64,000 nt of DNA from Cordia subcordata (Eukaryota > Streptophyta > Magnoliopsida > Boraginales > Cordiaceae): assembly GCA_028554755.1 (NCBI GenBank), contig JAPTOF010000031.1, forward strand, positions 1,031,501 through 1,095,500, in the 5' to 3' direction. The notes below the pieces were generated by a model that saw only the letters and a program-made list of their open reading frames with translations, searched no databases and was not told the origin of the DNA. Both the position numbers and the translations under genes were made by a program. Position 1 is the first letter of the stretch; every line of letters begins with the position of its first letter. Shown one piece after another: positions 10,301 to 20,040 of the stretch.

Positions 10301-10722
10301 TTTTTCTTTTCCAAAATTTCTTTTTCGTTAAAAACAAGTTTCAAATTTCTATGCATTTGCTTGTTTTTTGCCAAGGCTAAGGATAAATCATCATGTAATT
10401 TAGCAAATGCATATTTTAATTCATCAAAACTATATTCCTCTTCCTCTTCTTCACTAGATGAGTAATATATAGATGGAGAAGGTGAAAATGGTACCTCATC
10501 CTCATTGGCCATTTTTCTTTTCCAAAATTTCTTTTTCGTTAAAAACAAGTTTCAAATTTCTATGCATTTGCTTGTTTTTTGCCAAGGCTAAGGATAAATC
10601 ATCATGTAATTTAGCAAATGCATATTTTAATTCATCAAAACTATATTCCTCTTCCTCTTCTTCACTAGATGAGTAATATATAGATGGAGAAGGTGAAGAT
10701 GGTACCTCATCCTCATTGGCCA
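10301..10722 (-). repeat. 211 bp direct tandem duplication in element B gag
   Basis: 10301-10511 and 10512-10722 are nearly identical; the clearest difference is GAAAATGG versus GAAGATGG at the right end. Each copy encodes the acidic segment SSEEEEEEYSFDELKY and the coiled segment NKQMHRNLKLVF. Because 211 is not a multiple of three, the duplication shifts the gag frame. Confidence 0.93.
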
Positions 10723-11754
10723 TGAGACAAAAGTTGGCTACTTCATGTTGCTCTTCCTCATGTTCGTCACTTTCAAAGAAGTCCCATGTGGCTTTAAGTG
10801 CCTTGCCATCTTTCTTCTTTGAAACTTTTGGACAATTTGCTTTTATGTGTCCCGGCTTGTTGCAATTAAAACACTTCAATTCATCTCCCTTTGCATATTT
10901 TGTCCTCTTGAAATCTTTGCTTTCTTTTCCTTTCTTCTTCCAATTTGTATTGCTTGAAGGCGCCCCTTTCCTCATCTTTCTAAATTTCATGAACCTTTTG
11001 AAATTTCGGGCAAGAAGTGCAATTTCTTCATCTTTCGGGTCCTCATCATCTTCCTCATCGTCACTTGATGGCTATTTTGATGCAACGAGTGTAATGAACT
11101 TCTTTGCTTTCTTCTCTTCTTCTTCGTGGTCCTTTATCTTAAGCTCATGAGTCATGAGTGACCGAGCTCATTAAGCTCCAATGTATTCAAGTCCTTTGCT
11201 TCCTGTATGGCCGTGACTTTTGGTTGCCATGTTGATGGCAAGCTCCTTAGCACCTTCCTTACCTTCTCTACATTAGAATAATATTTTCCAAATGCTTTCA
11301 AACCATTAGTAATTTCAACAAATCTGGAAAACATTTGCTCAACATTTTCATTTGGAAACATTTTAAATAATTCGTATCTATGTACAAGCATAGCAATCCT
11401 AGATTCTTTCACTTGGCTAGTTCCTTCATAAGTTACTTCTAATTGGTCCCAAAGTTCTTTAGCCGAAGTGCACCCCATTACTCTAGCAAACTCGGCTACA
11501 TTCATAGCATTGAATAAATAATGTAATGCCTTTTGATTTAGCTCAAATAATTTAATATCTTCATCATTCCATTCATTTTCAGGTTTGGGTATTCTCCTAT
11601 CACCTTCTAATTTTGTAGGTAAGGTAGGCCCATTTTCTATAATTTTCCAAGCTTTGTAATCATGTGATTGTATAAACACTGTTATCCTCATTTTCCAAAA
11701 TGCATAATTTGTGCCATCAAAAGGGGGTGCTTGTTTGATAGAAATTACCTTCAT
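10502..11754 (-). pseudogene. Element B gag, N-terminal and middle part
   Basis: ATG at 11754. Frame 11754-11152 is a UBN2-type Gag (PPFDGTNYAFWKMR near residue 10, ENEWNDEDIKLFELNQKALH, TSAKELWDQLEVTYEGTSQV). A frameshift at about 11150 and a stop near 11070 lead to frame 10990-10502, which holds the first zinc knuckle CFNCNKPGHIKANC and an acidic/coiled tail. Gag builds the particle and binds RNA. The homologous but more decayed Gag of element G lies at 45902-47600. Confidence 0.92.
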
Positions 11755-11800
11755 ATTTGCTAGAAATTCTACTAGTTGTTAAACTATAGGTAGAACCCTA

Positions 11801-11812
11801 GCTCTGATACCA
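11801..11812 (-). other. Element B primer-binding site
   Basis: On the minus strand TGGTATCAGAGC, two bases after the 5' LTR. It is an exact copia Met-tRNA PBS and fixes the orientation of B. Confidence 0.95.
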
Positions 11813-11813
11813 T

Positions 11814-13056
11814 TGTAGGTGCAAATATCTTAAGAGGAGGGGGTGAATTAAGATAATAATTACTAATTTTTGTTTAAAAAATTTCTCAGAAAATTAACAA
11901 CTTCTTACAATTAATATATCAAAAACAATTTAGGCAAAATAAACAAGTATAAGAATGGAAGTATAAGGAGATGAGAGACAACCGATTTAAGGTGGTTCGG
12001 CCAAGCCTACATTCACCGCCCAAGGATGCTTCCTTTAGGACTTCAACAATCTTCACTATAATGCTTCTTCAAATCTTGGTGAAGCACAAACCAAGTTCTT
12101 ACAACTCTTTGAAGCCCAACTTTAAAGAACCCAAGAGTTTCACTCTTAGGATTTCCCTACACTTTATAAGCTTTAAGGAATAGATCTCACTAGATTTTTA
12201 GCTCTCAAAGTGTGTATATACTCAAGGAACAAGAAAAGATGTTATCTGAAATTTTTCTTCAGGAAGAAGATGAATAAGCTCTTGAAAGCTAAAAAATATT
12301 GCAAGAATGGCTCAAAGCTTGATTGAATGATAATAATGAATTTTTCACACTTCACTTTCTTGATTTGAAATGTATTTAAAGAGATTTTGGGGGGTTAAGG
12401 ATTCGGTAGGTGAAAAATTGAAGAGGAAATAAGCCAGAACGGTAATCAACGGCTAGTGCATTTATTACAGCAGCCCGTTTAGCCGGTTGACCGGCTGGGT
12501 TGTCCGGCTTGCACTTGATCCTCTTTGACTAGGCCGGACGCCTTAGCCGGTTGACCGGCTAGGGGGTCCAGCCACTCTAGAAAGTGAAGTAAAGCCAAAC
12601 TTTTGCATAAAACATTTTAAGTGCAATTTTCATAACTCCAAATCATTTTGAGATAATTTGTAAATATATGTTATGATTTGAAACACCCAAAAACACATTT
12701 TCACTCCATGTGTGCATTCAAATTCATTTGTGCATATGTGAAATCAAATGTGCAAGAGTTAAAAATTTGTTTGATCAAGGAAGAAGAGAATTTGAGCCAA
12801 ATACATACAATATATAGGCATTTCACAAAAGAGTAAGAGAGAAAATAATATCCAGTACCCCTTATATCATCTCTTCTCCTCCTTATGTCTTCTCATCTTC
12901 TCTTTCTTCAAATAGTGCGTTTTGCACATCTTCTTCAATCTTTCAAGGCTTCTTCTTAAGTATCCTCTTATTTTCACAAGAAGATTTTTAGTCAAATAAT
13001 GCATATATATATATATATTTTCATCATCAAAATTAATAGCGAATATTTAGCTAACA
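11814..13056 (-). repeat. Element B 5' LTR
   Basis: 1243 bp, co-linear with 3136-4467. It contains AGCCGGTTGACCGGCT twice (12481-12496 and 12545-12560); these are CpG-to-TpG-like variants of the exact palindrome in the 3' LTR. It is flanked by TTTTC at 13057-13061. Confidence 0.93.
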
Positions 13057-13138
13057 TTTTCATAATCACATCACAAAATCATCAAATGTTTTGTGATCTC
13101 ACTTTTGACCTATAAACCCTAACCTTAACAGAGCATTT

Positions 13139-13872
13139 ATGGCTCTTCCTTCAGATCAAGCACTTTCACTTGCTGTTAAATTGCTTCTGGAATACTTTTC
13201 AGCATATGTGAATATCAAACTTGATTCTCAAAATCATTTTTTTTTTGGAAAACTCAGTTTCAATCTTTTCTCAAGGCATGCAAGTTGTTTGATCATGTTA
13301 CAGGCAAAGTTCCCTGCCCTAGCCCTGTCTTAAGGCAACTTAATGGCTCTATTTCTCTTAATCCTGAGTACACAAATTGGCAAGACATTGATCAATATCT
13401 GAAGAGTTGTTTTTATGCCTCTGTCTCAAATTCTATTCTCAGTCAGATTCATCAGCTTAATACTTTTGCTGAGATTTGGCTTGCAATAGAGCAGAGGTTT
13501 CAGTCTAGCAGAAGGTCTTTGGTGTATCAGCTTAGGCATAGACTTCAAAATATCACTAAGGGTGCTAAGACTATCCAAGGTTTCATTGATGAAGTCAAGA
13601 TTATTACAGATTCTTTGGCTGGAGCAAATGAGCCTCTCAAGGATGAAGATACTGTCTACTACATCTTACAAGGCTTGCCTACAGCTTATGACACTCTCAG
13701 AACTTCCATTAGAGTTAGACTAGAGCCTGTCACAGTTTTTGAGCTCATTAGTCTTCTCATTAATGAAGAGCTTAACCTTGCTTTCAATTCTAAAGTTACC
13801 TTAACTGAGTCTACTGTCTCTCAACCTAATCAAGATCTTCAAACTGCCCTGTATACTAATGCTAATGGGTAG
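13139..13872 (+). pseudogene. Element A gag
   Basis: The ATG at 13139 starts MALPSDQALSLAVKLLLEYF. A frameshift near 13285 moves into frame 13285-13872, which contains the copia Gag region (YTNWQDIDQYLKSCFYASVS, AEIWLAIEQRFQSSRR, DSLAGANEPLKDEDTVYYIL, GLPTAYDTLRTSIR). It ends with TAG at 13870, in place of the usual run into the zinc knuckle. It would form particles and bind RNA. The 5' leader of A (13057-13138) precedes it after the B insertion. Confidence 0.9.
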
Positions 13873-14513
13873 GGGTCAAAGAGGTTAAGACAGAGCTCAA
13901 AAACCTAACACTTCTACAAATCAAACAATTGGTCTTGTTTGTCAGATTTATGGAAAGCCAAACCATAATGCTTTGCAATGTTGTCACAGGTTTGACACTA
14001 AAAATTATTTCTATGTCAAGCCTAAACAAGCTGCACTTACTACACAATCCTCTGAATCAAAACCTAAGTCTTCTAATTCTACCTCTTTTACTGCTCAATT
14101 CTCTGCTAATTGGCCTACTCCATCCACAGTTGCTAGTTCATGGTTCTTGGATACAGGAGCAACAAGTCATGTCACTTCAGATATGCAACAAATGTATCAT
14201 ACTCAGCCTTATAAGGGAACAGGTTCAGTTGCAGTGGGTAATGGAGTAACTTTACCTATTCTTAACACTGGTTCTAGTATTCTTGCTACCCTATCGGGTA
14301 ATCTTTCTGTGTTTAATGTCTTATTTGTACCTTCTATTTCATCCAATCTTTTATCTGTCCATCAATTGACACACGAAAATAATTGCACCACTGTGTTTAC
14401 CTCTAAGGATGTCACTTTACTGGACAACAAGTCTCACAAGGTGCTGTTCAAGGGCCTTTGTCCTAAAGGTCTATACACCATTCCTTTTCAACTTCAATCT
14501 CATTTCTCAGGGT
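13873..14513 (+). pseudogene. Element A zinc knuckle and aspartic protease, cut by element C
   Basis: After a short broken stretch, the degenerate knuckle CQIYGKPNHNALQCCHRF (second Cys is Tyr) is followed in frame by the protease motif WFLDTGATSHVTSD with an intact D-T-G and the blocks LFVPSISSNLLSVHQLT and LCPKGLYTIPF. The frame ends in HFSG where C inserted (AGGGT, 14509-14513) and continues at 37096 as SSLAFHC, in frame with the pre-integrase. Confidence 0.92.
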
Positions 14514-16401
14514 TGATGCGTCTCTCGAGTGCAAGCTCTAAAGACCCACAAGCACACGAATCGGTGTAGCAAAGTGTATGCAAGTGCGGGGTCGATTCCA
14601 CAGGAAGGTTATGTTGGGAGATAGATTCTTCGTGTGTGTTCTAGAGTGTGCCTAAGAAGAAACCTAAACAATCTATTTTTGGGATTTTGGATTTTTGATG
14701 GTCGGGAGCTCTAACTAAAATGAATTAAATTAAACTATGGAAATGGAAAGTGGGAAACAAGTTAATCTAGAAGAACTAACAAATGAAAAGGGGTTAGGGT
14801 GACTTCAACTTATGAATGGGTGATTCTATACTCAAATGCTATGGGATTAAAGAATGATGGCTTGTTTTCAAAATTGCACTTAACTAGGTTGCTAAATTAG
14901 TGTCTTAATTTCCCTCTAGGACTCGGTGCGGGTCCGTCCCTAAACGGTACCTCCTAAAGCTACGGCGTGGTCCTTATGACCTGGGGCCTTAAGAGTGACC
15001 AATTAGCTTCCTAGGTGACTTAGAATGAGCCTACCCTAGTACCAAAATCACTGGCTGGATTTAAAGCCAAGACCTAGTGTTGCTAAGGTCGACTAAACCT
15101 ATCTTGAAACCTATTGGCTGGATTTAAAGCCAAAGGAGACTCGGCCTAGGCTAGCCCTAAATTGTTTACCATTATTCTAAGGTCACTATAGCGAGATTTG
15201 ACTTGATAGCACATTTCTACATGTTTTTGGCCAAGGTGTTTGTGAATAAATGAATCTATTCAACTACCAAACATCGTCATGCTTGGATTACACCATTAGA
15301 AGCAATTAACAACCAACATGTATTCGTTATTGAAGTCATATTCACTACTAGGCATGCAAATATACACAAAGACATGAATATAAGCATTACCCACTTCATA
15401 GCGTCAACATATAAACACATAGACATGATTATAGAATGGATTAGATGTGTTTAGTAATAAATAGACTTCAATTTATACACATGTTACTTATTTAGGCATT
15501 TAGTCAAACACTTAGACATGAATGAGAAACTAACCATTTGAACAAGAAAATCAAACGTGTATATATTCAACCATTTAAACCCATATCATAAGAGTATATA
15601 GCTAACCCATTACATAAGTTAAATCACCCTACACAAGTCTACTCAATTATAATAAGAGACAGAATGAAAGAGAGTTTATGAAGCTTCCCTTTTATCCTAG
15701 CTAATCTTGTACAAACCTGTTAAGCAAACTTGAATCCAAATGTTTGAAACCCCTAAATCTTCTTGCTTCAAGGTGATGAAATATGTGAGAGAGTATGTGT
15801 GATGTGGGTAAAGACTAGGGTTAAGTGTGTGTGTGATGCGTGTGTAAAGATCCTCCCTAGAATTCTCAAAAAGACCTCCCCTCTCTTTTAGTCTGAAAAT
15901 TGGGCTTTTATATTGGCTTTTCACGAACTGCCAGTCGACCTAGCCGGTCGACCGACTTCTCCCCTTAGCTCAACTAGCTTTTTGATAGTGCTTTCTAGAC
16001 TGGCCGGTCGACCGGCTGTGGCGGGGTGGTCGTCCGGCTATTTTTAGCACCTCTCTGGAGTGGCTGGTCAACCGGCCGGCTCTTTCTTTGAGGTCGTCCG
16101 GCTAACTTCCTTCCTCCATTCTTTGTCTTTCTGGCCTTCGATCTTCTCATTTTGACCCGTACATCTCCTATCTTCACCACCTATTATTGTTCAATCTCTA
16201 TCTTAACCCAAAGTTCACCTAAATCATTGAAAACAAACAATTAGTGTTGCAATTTTTCTCTTAAACTCAATATGTACATTTGTTTATGCTTAAGTCTATT
16301 CTTATCAAAAGCACTACACTAATGCATCTTTTAGAGCACTGAATAGCTCTTAAATATAGACAAATAACAATGCAAATACACACAAAAAACACAATACATC
16401 A
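14514..16401 (-). repeat. Element C 3' LTR
   Basis: 1888 bp, TGATGCGTCTC to ATACATCA on +. Near-identical in layout to the split 5' LTR of C, to S (20057-21941) and to E's LTR. It contains a putative TATA box on the minus strand at 15902-15912 and a GTCGAC-rich block at 15940-16090. Confidence 0.94.
15902..16090 (-). promoter_or_regulatory. Putative core promoter of the Athila LTR: TATA box with palindrome cluster
   Basis: On the minus strand TATAAAAGCCC (15902-15912) is preceded upstream by AGCCGGTCGACCGACT (15942-15957, on +), GGCCGGTCGACCGGCT (16002-16017) and weaker units to about 16085. The same TATA-plus-motif arrangement recurs at 21434-21625 (S), 36587-36780 (5' LTR) and 50935-51065 (E). 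The promoter role is inferred from position. Confidence 0.6.
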
Positions 16402-17772
16402 ACACCTTCAAACCTTCTCCTTGCTTGTCCCCAAGCAAGTCCAATCTTAGGTTTATTTCTAGAGCCACCTAAGGATTGACTCTTTATCAAAGTTAGTCTA
16501 AGAAGCATAACGGGGCCATTCCTATTGTGGTAAGATCCCTAAGCCTCTTTGGATCTTCCTTCTACTCATAAGAGGTCTTGTTCCTTGTGGGAATGTCCCA
16601 AGGAGCCAAGCCACCACAAGCCTAAGATTCTGACTCACACACACAAGATATTGATATTTCGTGTTCCTTCAACTAACATGGCCTCCCTAACATGCACCAA
16701 GCCTCAAAGACTAGATGAGAGAATATACAAACATAATGGCTTATACAAGCCTTATTCATATACCTACATAGAGGATAAATTGTGCTAAGTTGACATTGTG
16801 TCACTTATACACTTATGCACAAAACTTTTTAGTGCCTTTGGCTTTTTCTCTTTTTTTTCATATATATATATATATATATGTTTGCATCTTTATGCCTTTT
16901 TCAATTTTTTTTTTGATTTTTCATGCTTTGTATTGTATTCACAAAAAGAAAAGAAAAAGAAAGGCTTTAGCACATCAAAAAGAACCAATCAAAGAAAGAC
17001 ACTCATATCAACAACTCTTTTTCAACACTTTTTCCTACCAAGCTATAGGGTAGCTACATGAGTCATTCTTAAAGGTCCTCACTCCCCACAACTTTGAAGA
17101 GTATCCCCTCCAAGACTTAATTTTCAAACGACTCTATTCATTTTACCACAATGCATCTCATATTCACCAATCAACAGAGCCAATCACAATGGTCAATCAA
17201 AGAAATAAATGACTCTACATGCATCAAAATTGAAAAATTTTCACCAGTTTTAAGCACATAATGCAATCTACCCTAAGCAAGATATAAAACAAGAAAACCA
17301 AACTTCCGCACCCTTAAAAGTAAACTTTGCTTTTCCTCAAGCAAATAGATCAAAACACATAACAAGCAATTTGACATTACAAAGCAAGTAAGGGTGATGG
17401 GAATGGAGTAAAAACATAGGGAACAAGTGGAGAAAGAATAGATACAACTTTGTATTTTCTTCAAAGCTTTCCATGCCAATGATAAATCACCATACTACTA
17501 ATCTTGTGACTTACAATTCACTAACACTCACAAAGAGAACAAGATTAGTAATATTGTCTATTCATGCTTGCATTGGTATGTGCAATAATAAACGATGGTG
17601 TATCTTATAGGACAAAGGATCAGGATTCAACACTTTGATGTGGGTGAAAGAAAAAGAAAGAAAATAAGAAGGAAAGAAAGTGAAATAAATGCAAAATTAC
17701 AAAATTGAACCTAGGTTGCCTCCTAGTAGCGCTAACCATTATGCCGTCAACTGGGCAAACACTAACTCATCT
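16402..17772 (-). other. Element C 3' non-coding region with paired hairpin motifs
   Basis: About 1.4 kb between integrase and 3' LTR, where Athila elements may carry an env-like ORF; none remains here. It contains the inverted repeat CTTGCTTGTCCCCAAGCAAG (16420-16439) and the related TTTGCTTTTCCTCAAGCAAA (17326-17345), an (AT)n run (16860-16879) and AT-rich simple sequence. The purine-rich tract just inside the LTR (16402-16425 on minus) is the likely PPT. Confidence 0.7.
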
Positions 17773-18660
17773 TCAACTTCTATAGATGGGGTCCCGAAGC
17801 ATTAAAACCTCCACACGAGCCATGCTCGCATCATATGCGTGCTTCAGGCATTGCCCATTCACTGTTAACTCTCGGCCATCCTTCAAGTCTTTAACTTGAC
17901 TGCTTTGGAAGGATAGGCAATTATCACCTCATATAGACCATCCTATCTTGTCTTGACCTTTCCTGGAAAGAGTTTCAATCACGAGTTAAACAACCAAACT
18001 TTATCGGAAGGAGAGAATGATTTCTTAATAATGTCTTTATCATGAATTCTCTTCATCCTATCCTTATAAAGTTTAGCATTCTCATACGCCTCGAATCTAA
18101 GCGCTTTCAATTCCGCTAGGTCTAGTTTCCTTTTCTCACCCGCTCTTGCCAAGTCAAAATTTAGGGCTTTGATTGTCCAATAAGCTCTATGCTCTAGTTC
18201 TATCGGCAAGTGACAAGCTTTCCCATAAACCAATCTATACGGAGACATACCAATGGGAGTCTTAAAGGCAGTACAGTAGGCCCACAAAGCATCATTTAGC
18301 CTAATAGACCAATCTTTCCTATCGGGCCTAATCGTTTTTTCTAAAATGTGCTTGATCTCCCTATTGGACACCTCTAATTGTCCACTAGTTTGCGGGTGAT
18401 AAGCAGTGGCTACCTTATGGGTGACCGAATATCTTCTCAACAATGCTTGAAAAAGTCCTATGGCGAAAATGCAAACCCCCATTATTAATCAAGACACTAG
18501 AGACTCCAAATATAGAGAAAATGTTCTCCTTAATAAACTTAAGCACTACCCTATGGTCATTAGTGTGTGTGGGAATTTCCTTAGCCCATTTGGACACATA
18601 ATCAACGGCCACTAAAATGTATTGGTACCCAAAGGAAGGTGGAAATGGACCTATGAAATC
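17773..18660 (-). pseudogene. Element C integrase core and C-terminus
   Basis: Frame 18612-18415 holds the start of the core (MAVDYVSKWAKEIPT, first Asp). [10 protein letters not shown] has Asn (18481-18483) where family members have the second catalytic Asp. A second frame, 18482-17979, holds [19 protein letters not shown] (Glu present), [19 protein letters not shown] and [16 protein letters not shown]. After a stop at 17979 the C-terminal KDLKDGRELTVNGQCLKHAY and the end LRDPIYRS (stop 17773) follow in another frame. Frameshifts and the Asp loss make it non-functional. Confidence 0.92.
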
Positions 18661-18666
18661 TATACC

Positions 18667-19554
18667 TTAAACATCAAACAACTCACATGGAAGAATAGGG
18701 GATAAAGGCATCATGTTTCTCCTAGAGATGGACCTACATTGTTGACATCTAAAACACTTTTTACAATACTCTTGGGCATCCCTACAGAGAGTGGGCCAAA
18801 ATAGTCCATATTGCATGACCTTCGCGGCGGTCTTTTTCCCACGAAAATGACCCCCACACCTCTCATTATGACACATGCTCAAAACACTCTCAAACTCATT
18901 CTCGGGCACACACCTGCGAATCATTTGATCCGCACAAACTTTGAAAAGATAGGGGTCCTCCCAAAAGAAATGCTTAACTTGCACTAGGAACCTATCTTTT
19001 TCTCTCTTCTCCCAATAGGAAGGAAAATGCCTAGTTGCAAGATAATTGACAATATGAGCAAACCATGGTATGTGATGAGAGACGGCAAACAATTGCTCAT
19101 CAGGAAATGAATCATGAAAAGGGGATGGATTACTAGAAGTCTCGCTAACAGGATGGGAAAGATGATCCGCAACTAAATTTTCTCTACCCTTCTTATCCCA
19201 GATTTCTATGTCAAACTCTTGAAGGAGAAGCAACCACCTAATTAAGCGGGGCTTAGATTCTTTCTTAGACAACAAATACTTTAATGCTGCATGATCGGTG
19301 TAGACAATCACTTTGGACACTAGGATGCATGACCTAAACTTGTCAAGGGAGAAGACTATTGCTAGAACCTCTTTTTCCGTGGTGGTATAGTTCTTTTGGG
19401 CTTCATCAAGAGTCTTGCTAGCATAGTACACAACATGGGGAAACTTATCCTTCCTTTGACCTAAAACAGCTCTTATTGCATAATCAGATGCATCACACAT
19501 TATCTCAAATGGGAGACTATAGTCAGGAGGTTGGATAATCGAGGATGTAGACAA
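18667..19554 (-). CDS. Element C RNase H and integrase zinc-binding domain (295-codon open frame)
   Basis: Open from 19554 to a stop at 18667. Residues 1-130 are gypsy RNase H ([78 protein letters not shown]). Residues about 215-285 are the HHCC zinc-binding domain of integrase ([30 protein letters not shown]). RNase H would degrade RNA in the hybrid; the zinc domain helps integrase assemble. The first Met is internal to the polyprotein, and upstream RT lies in another frame across 19555-19614. Confidence 0.92.
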   Translation of the reverse strand: MSTSSIIQPPDYSLPFEIMCDASDYAIRAVLGQRKDKFPHVVYYASKTLDEAQKNYTTTEKEVLAIVFSLDKFRSCILVSKVIVYTDHAALKYLLSKKESKPRLIRWLLLLQEFDIEIWDKKGRENLVADHLSHPVSETSSNPSPFHDSFPDEQLFAVSHHIPWFAHIVNYLATRHFPSYWEKREKDRFLVQVKHFFWEDPYLFKVCADQMIRRCVPENEFESVLSMCHNERCGGHFRGKKTAAKVMQYGLFWPTLCRDAQEYCKKCFRCQQCRSISRRNMMPLSPILPCELFDV

Positions 19555-19614
19555 TAAGGATTTAAGCCTATTGAATGCCCTAACACACTTATCATCAAAG
19601 TAAAAAGGGACATC

Positions 19615-20040
19615 TTATGCTAGGAGCCTACATAAGGGATGTGTAATATGGCTAAAATCCTTAATGAATCTACGATAAAATCTTGCATGTCCTAGAAAAG
19701 ATCTAACATCCTTGACACACTTAGGAATCGGCAACTTCTCAATCAATTCTACCTTAGCTGGGTCAACTTGAATACCACTAGATGAAACTAAATGACCCAA
19801 CACTATCCCTTGCTGCACCATGAAATAGGATTTTTCCCAACTCAACACTAGATTATTCTCCACATATCGGTCTAAGACTAAAGAGAGGTGACTCAAGCAC
19901 TCATCAAAACTATCACCAAAGATTGAGAAATCATCCATGAATATCTCTAAATGCCTCTCAATCATGTCACTAAAAATGGCCATCATACACCTCTGGAAAG
20001 TCGTTGGGGCATTACGACCGAAAGGCATTCTCTTATAGGC
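19615..20040 (-). pseudogene. Element C reverse transcriptase, C-terminal half
   Basis: Starts with AYKRMPFGRNAPTTFQ (usual PFGLCNAPATFQ; one residue is missing and L/C is changed), then the catalytic FMDD (19930-19941) in HLEIFMDDFSIFGDSFDECL, and KCVKDVRSFLGHARFYRRFI. Upstream it is interrupted by S; the N-terminal half ends in TFTCP at about 21946, so the two halves match consecutive RT residues. A stop at 19615 precedes RNase H. Confidence 0.92.

Larger units (their letters stand above)
3136..13056 (-). mobile_element. Sirevirus-type Ty1/copia element B, with an extra 3' gene
   Basis: A complete but damaged minus-strand element with LTRs 3136-4467 (3') and 11814-13056 (5') and a perfect TTTTC target-site duplication (3131-3135, 13057-13061). 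The Met-tRNA PBS is at 11801-11812. Gene order along the minus strand is gag, protease, integrase, RT, RNase H, then an additional ORF and a cluster of polypurine tracts. Lineage evidence: UBN2-type gag with a long coiled extension, LTRs above 1.2 kb, and repeated CCAAAGGGGGAGA-type tracts before the 3' LTR, all described for Sireviruses (SIRE/Maximus). Confidence 0.95.

Noticed and set aside
15942..16085. CRISPR-like repeat array (repeated GGTCGACC units)
   Set aside because: Units are short, irregularly spaced, lie within plant LTRs and have no uniform spacers.
16420..16439. Intrinsic terminator-like hairpin
   Set aside because: Bacterial-type terminators do not apply in a plant nuclear element; kept only as a structural motif.
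16790..17061. Two overlapping 87-codon ORFs with (I/Y)n runs
   Set aside because: Low-complexity translation of (AT)n and AT-rich 3' non-coding sequence; the equivalent region in E has no matching ORF.
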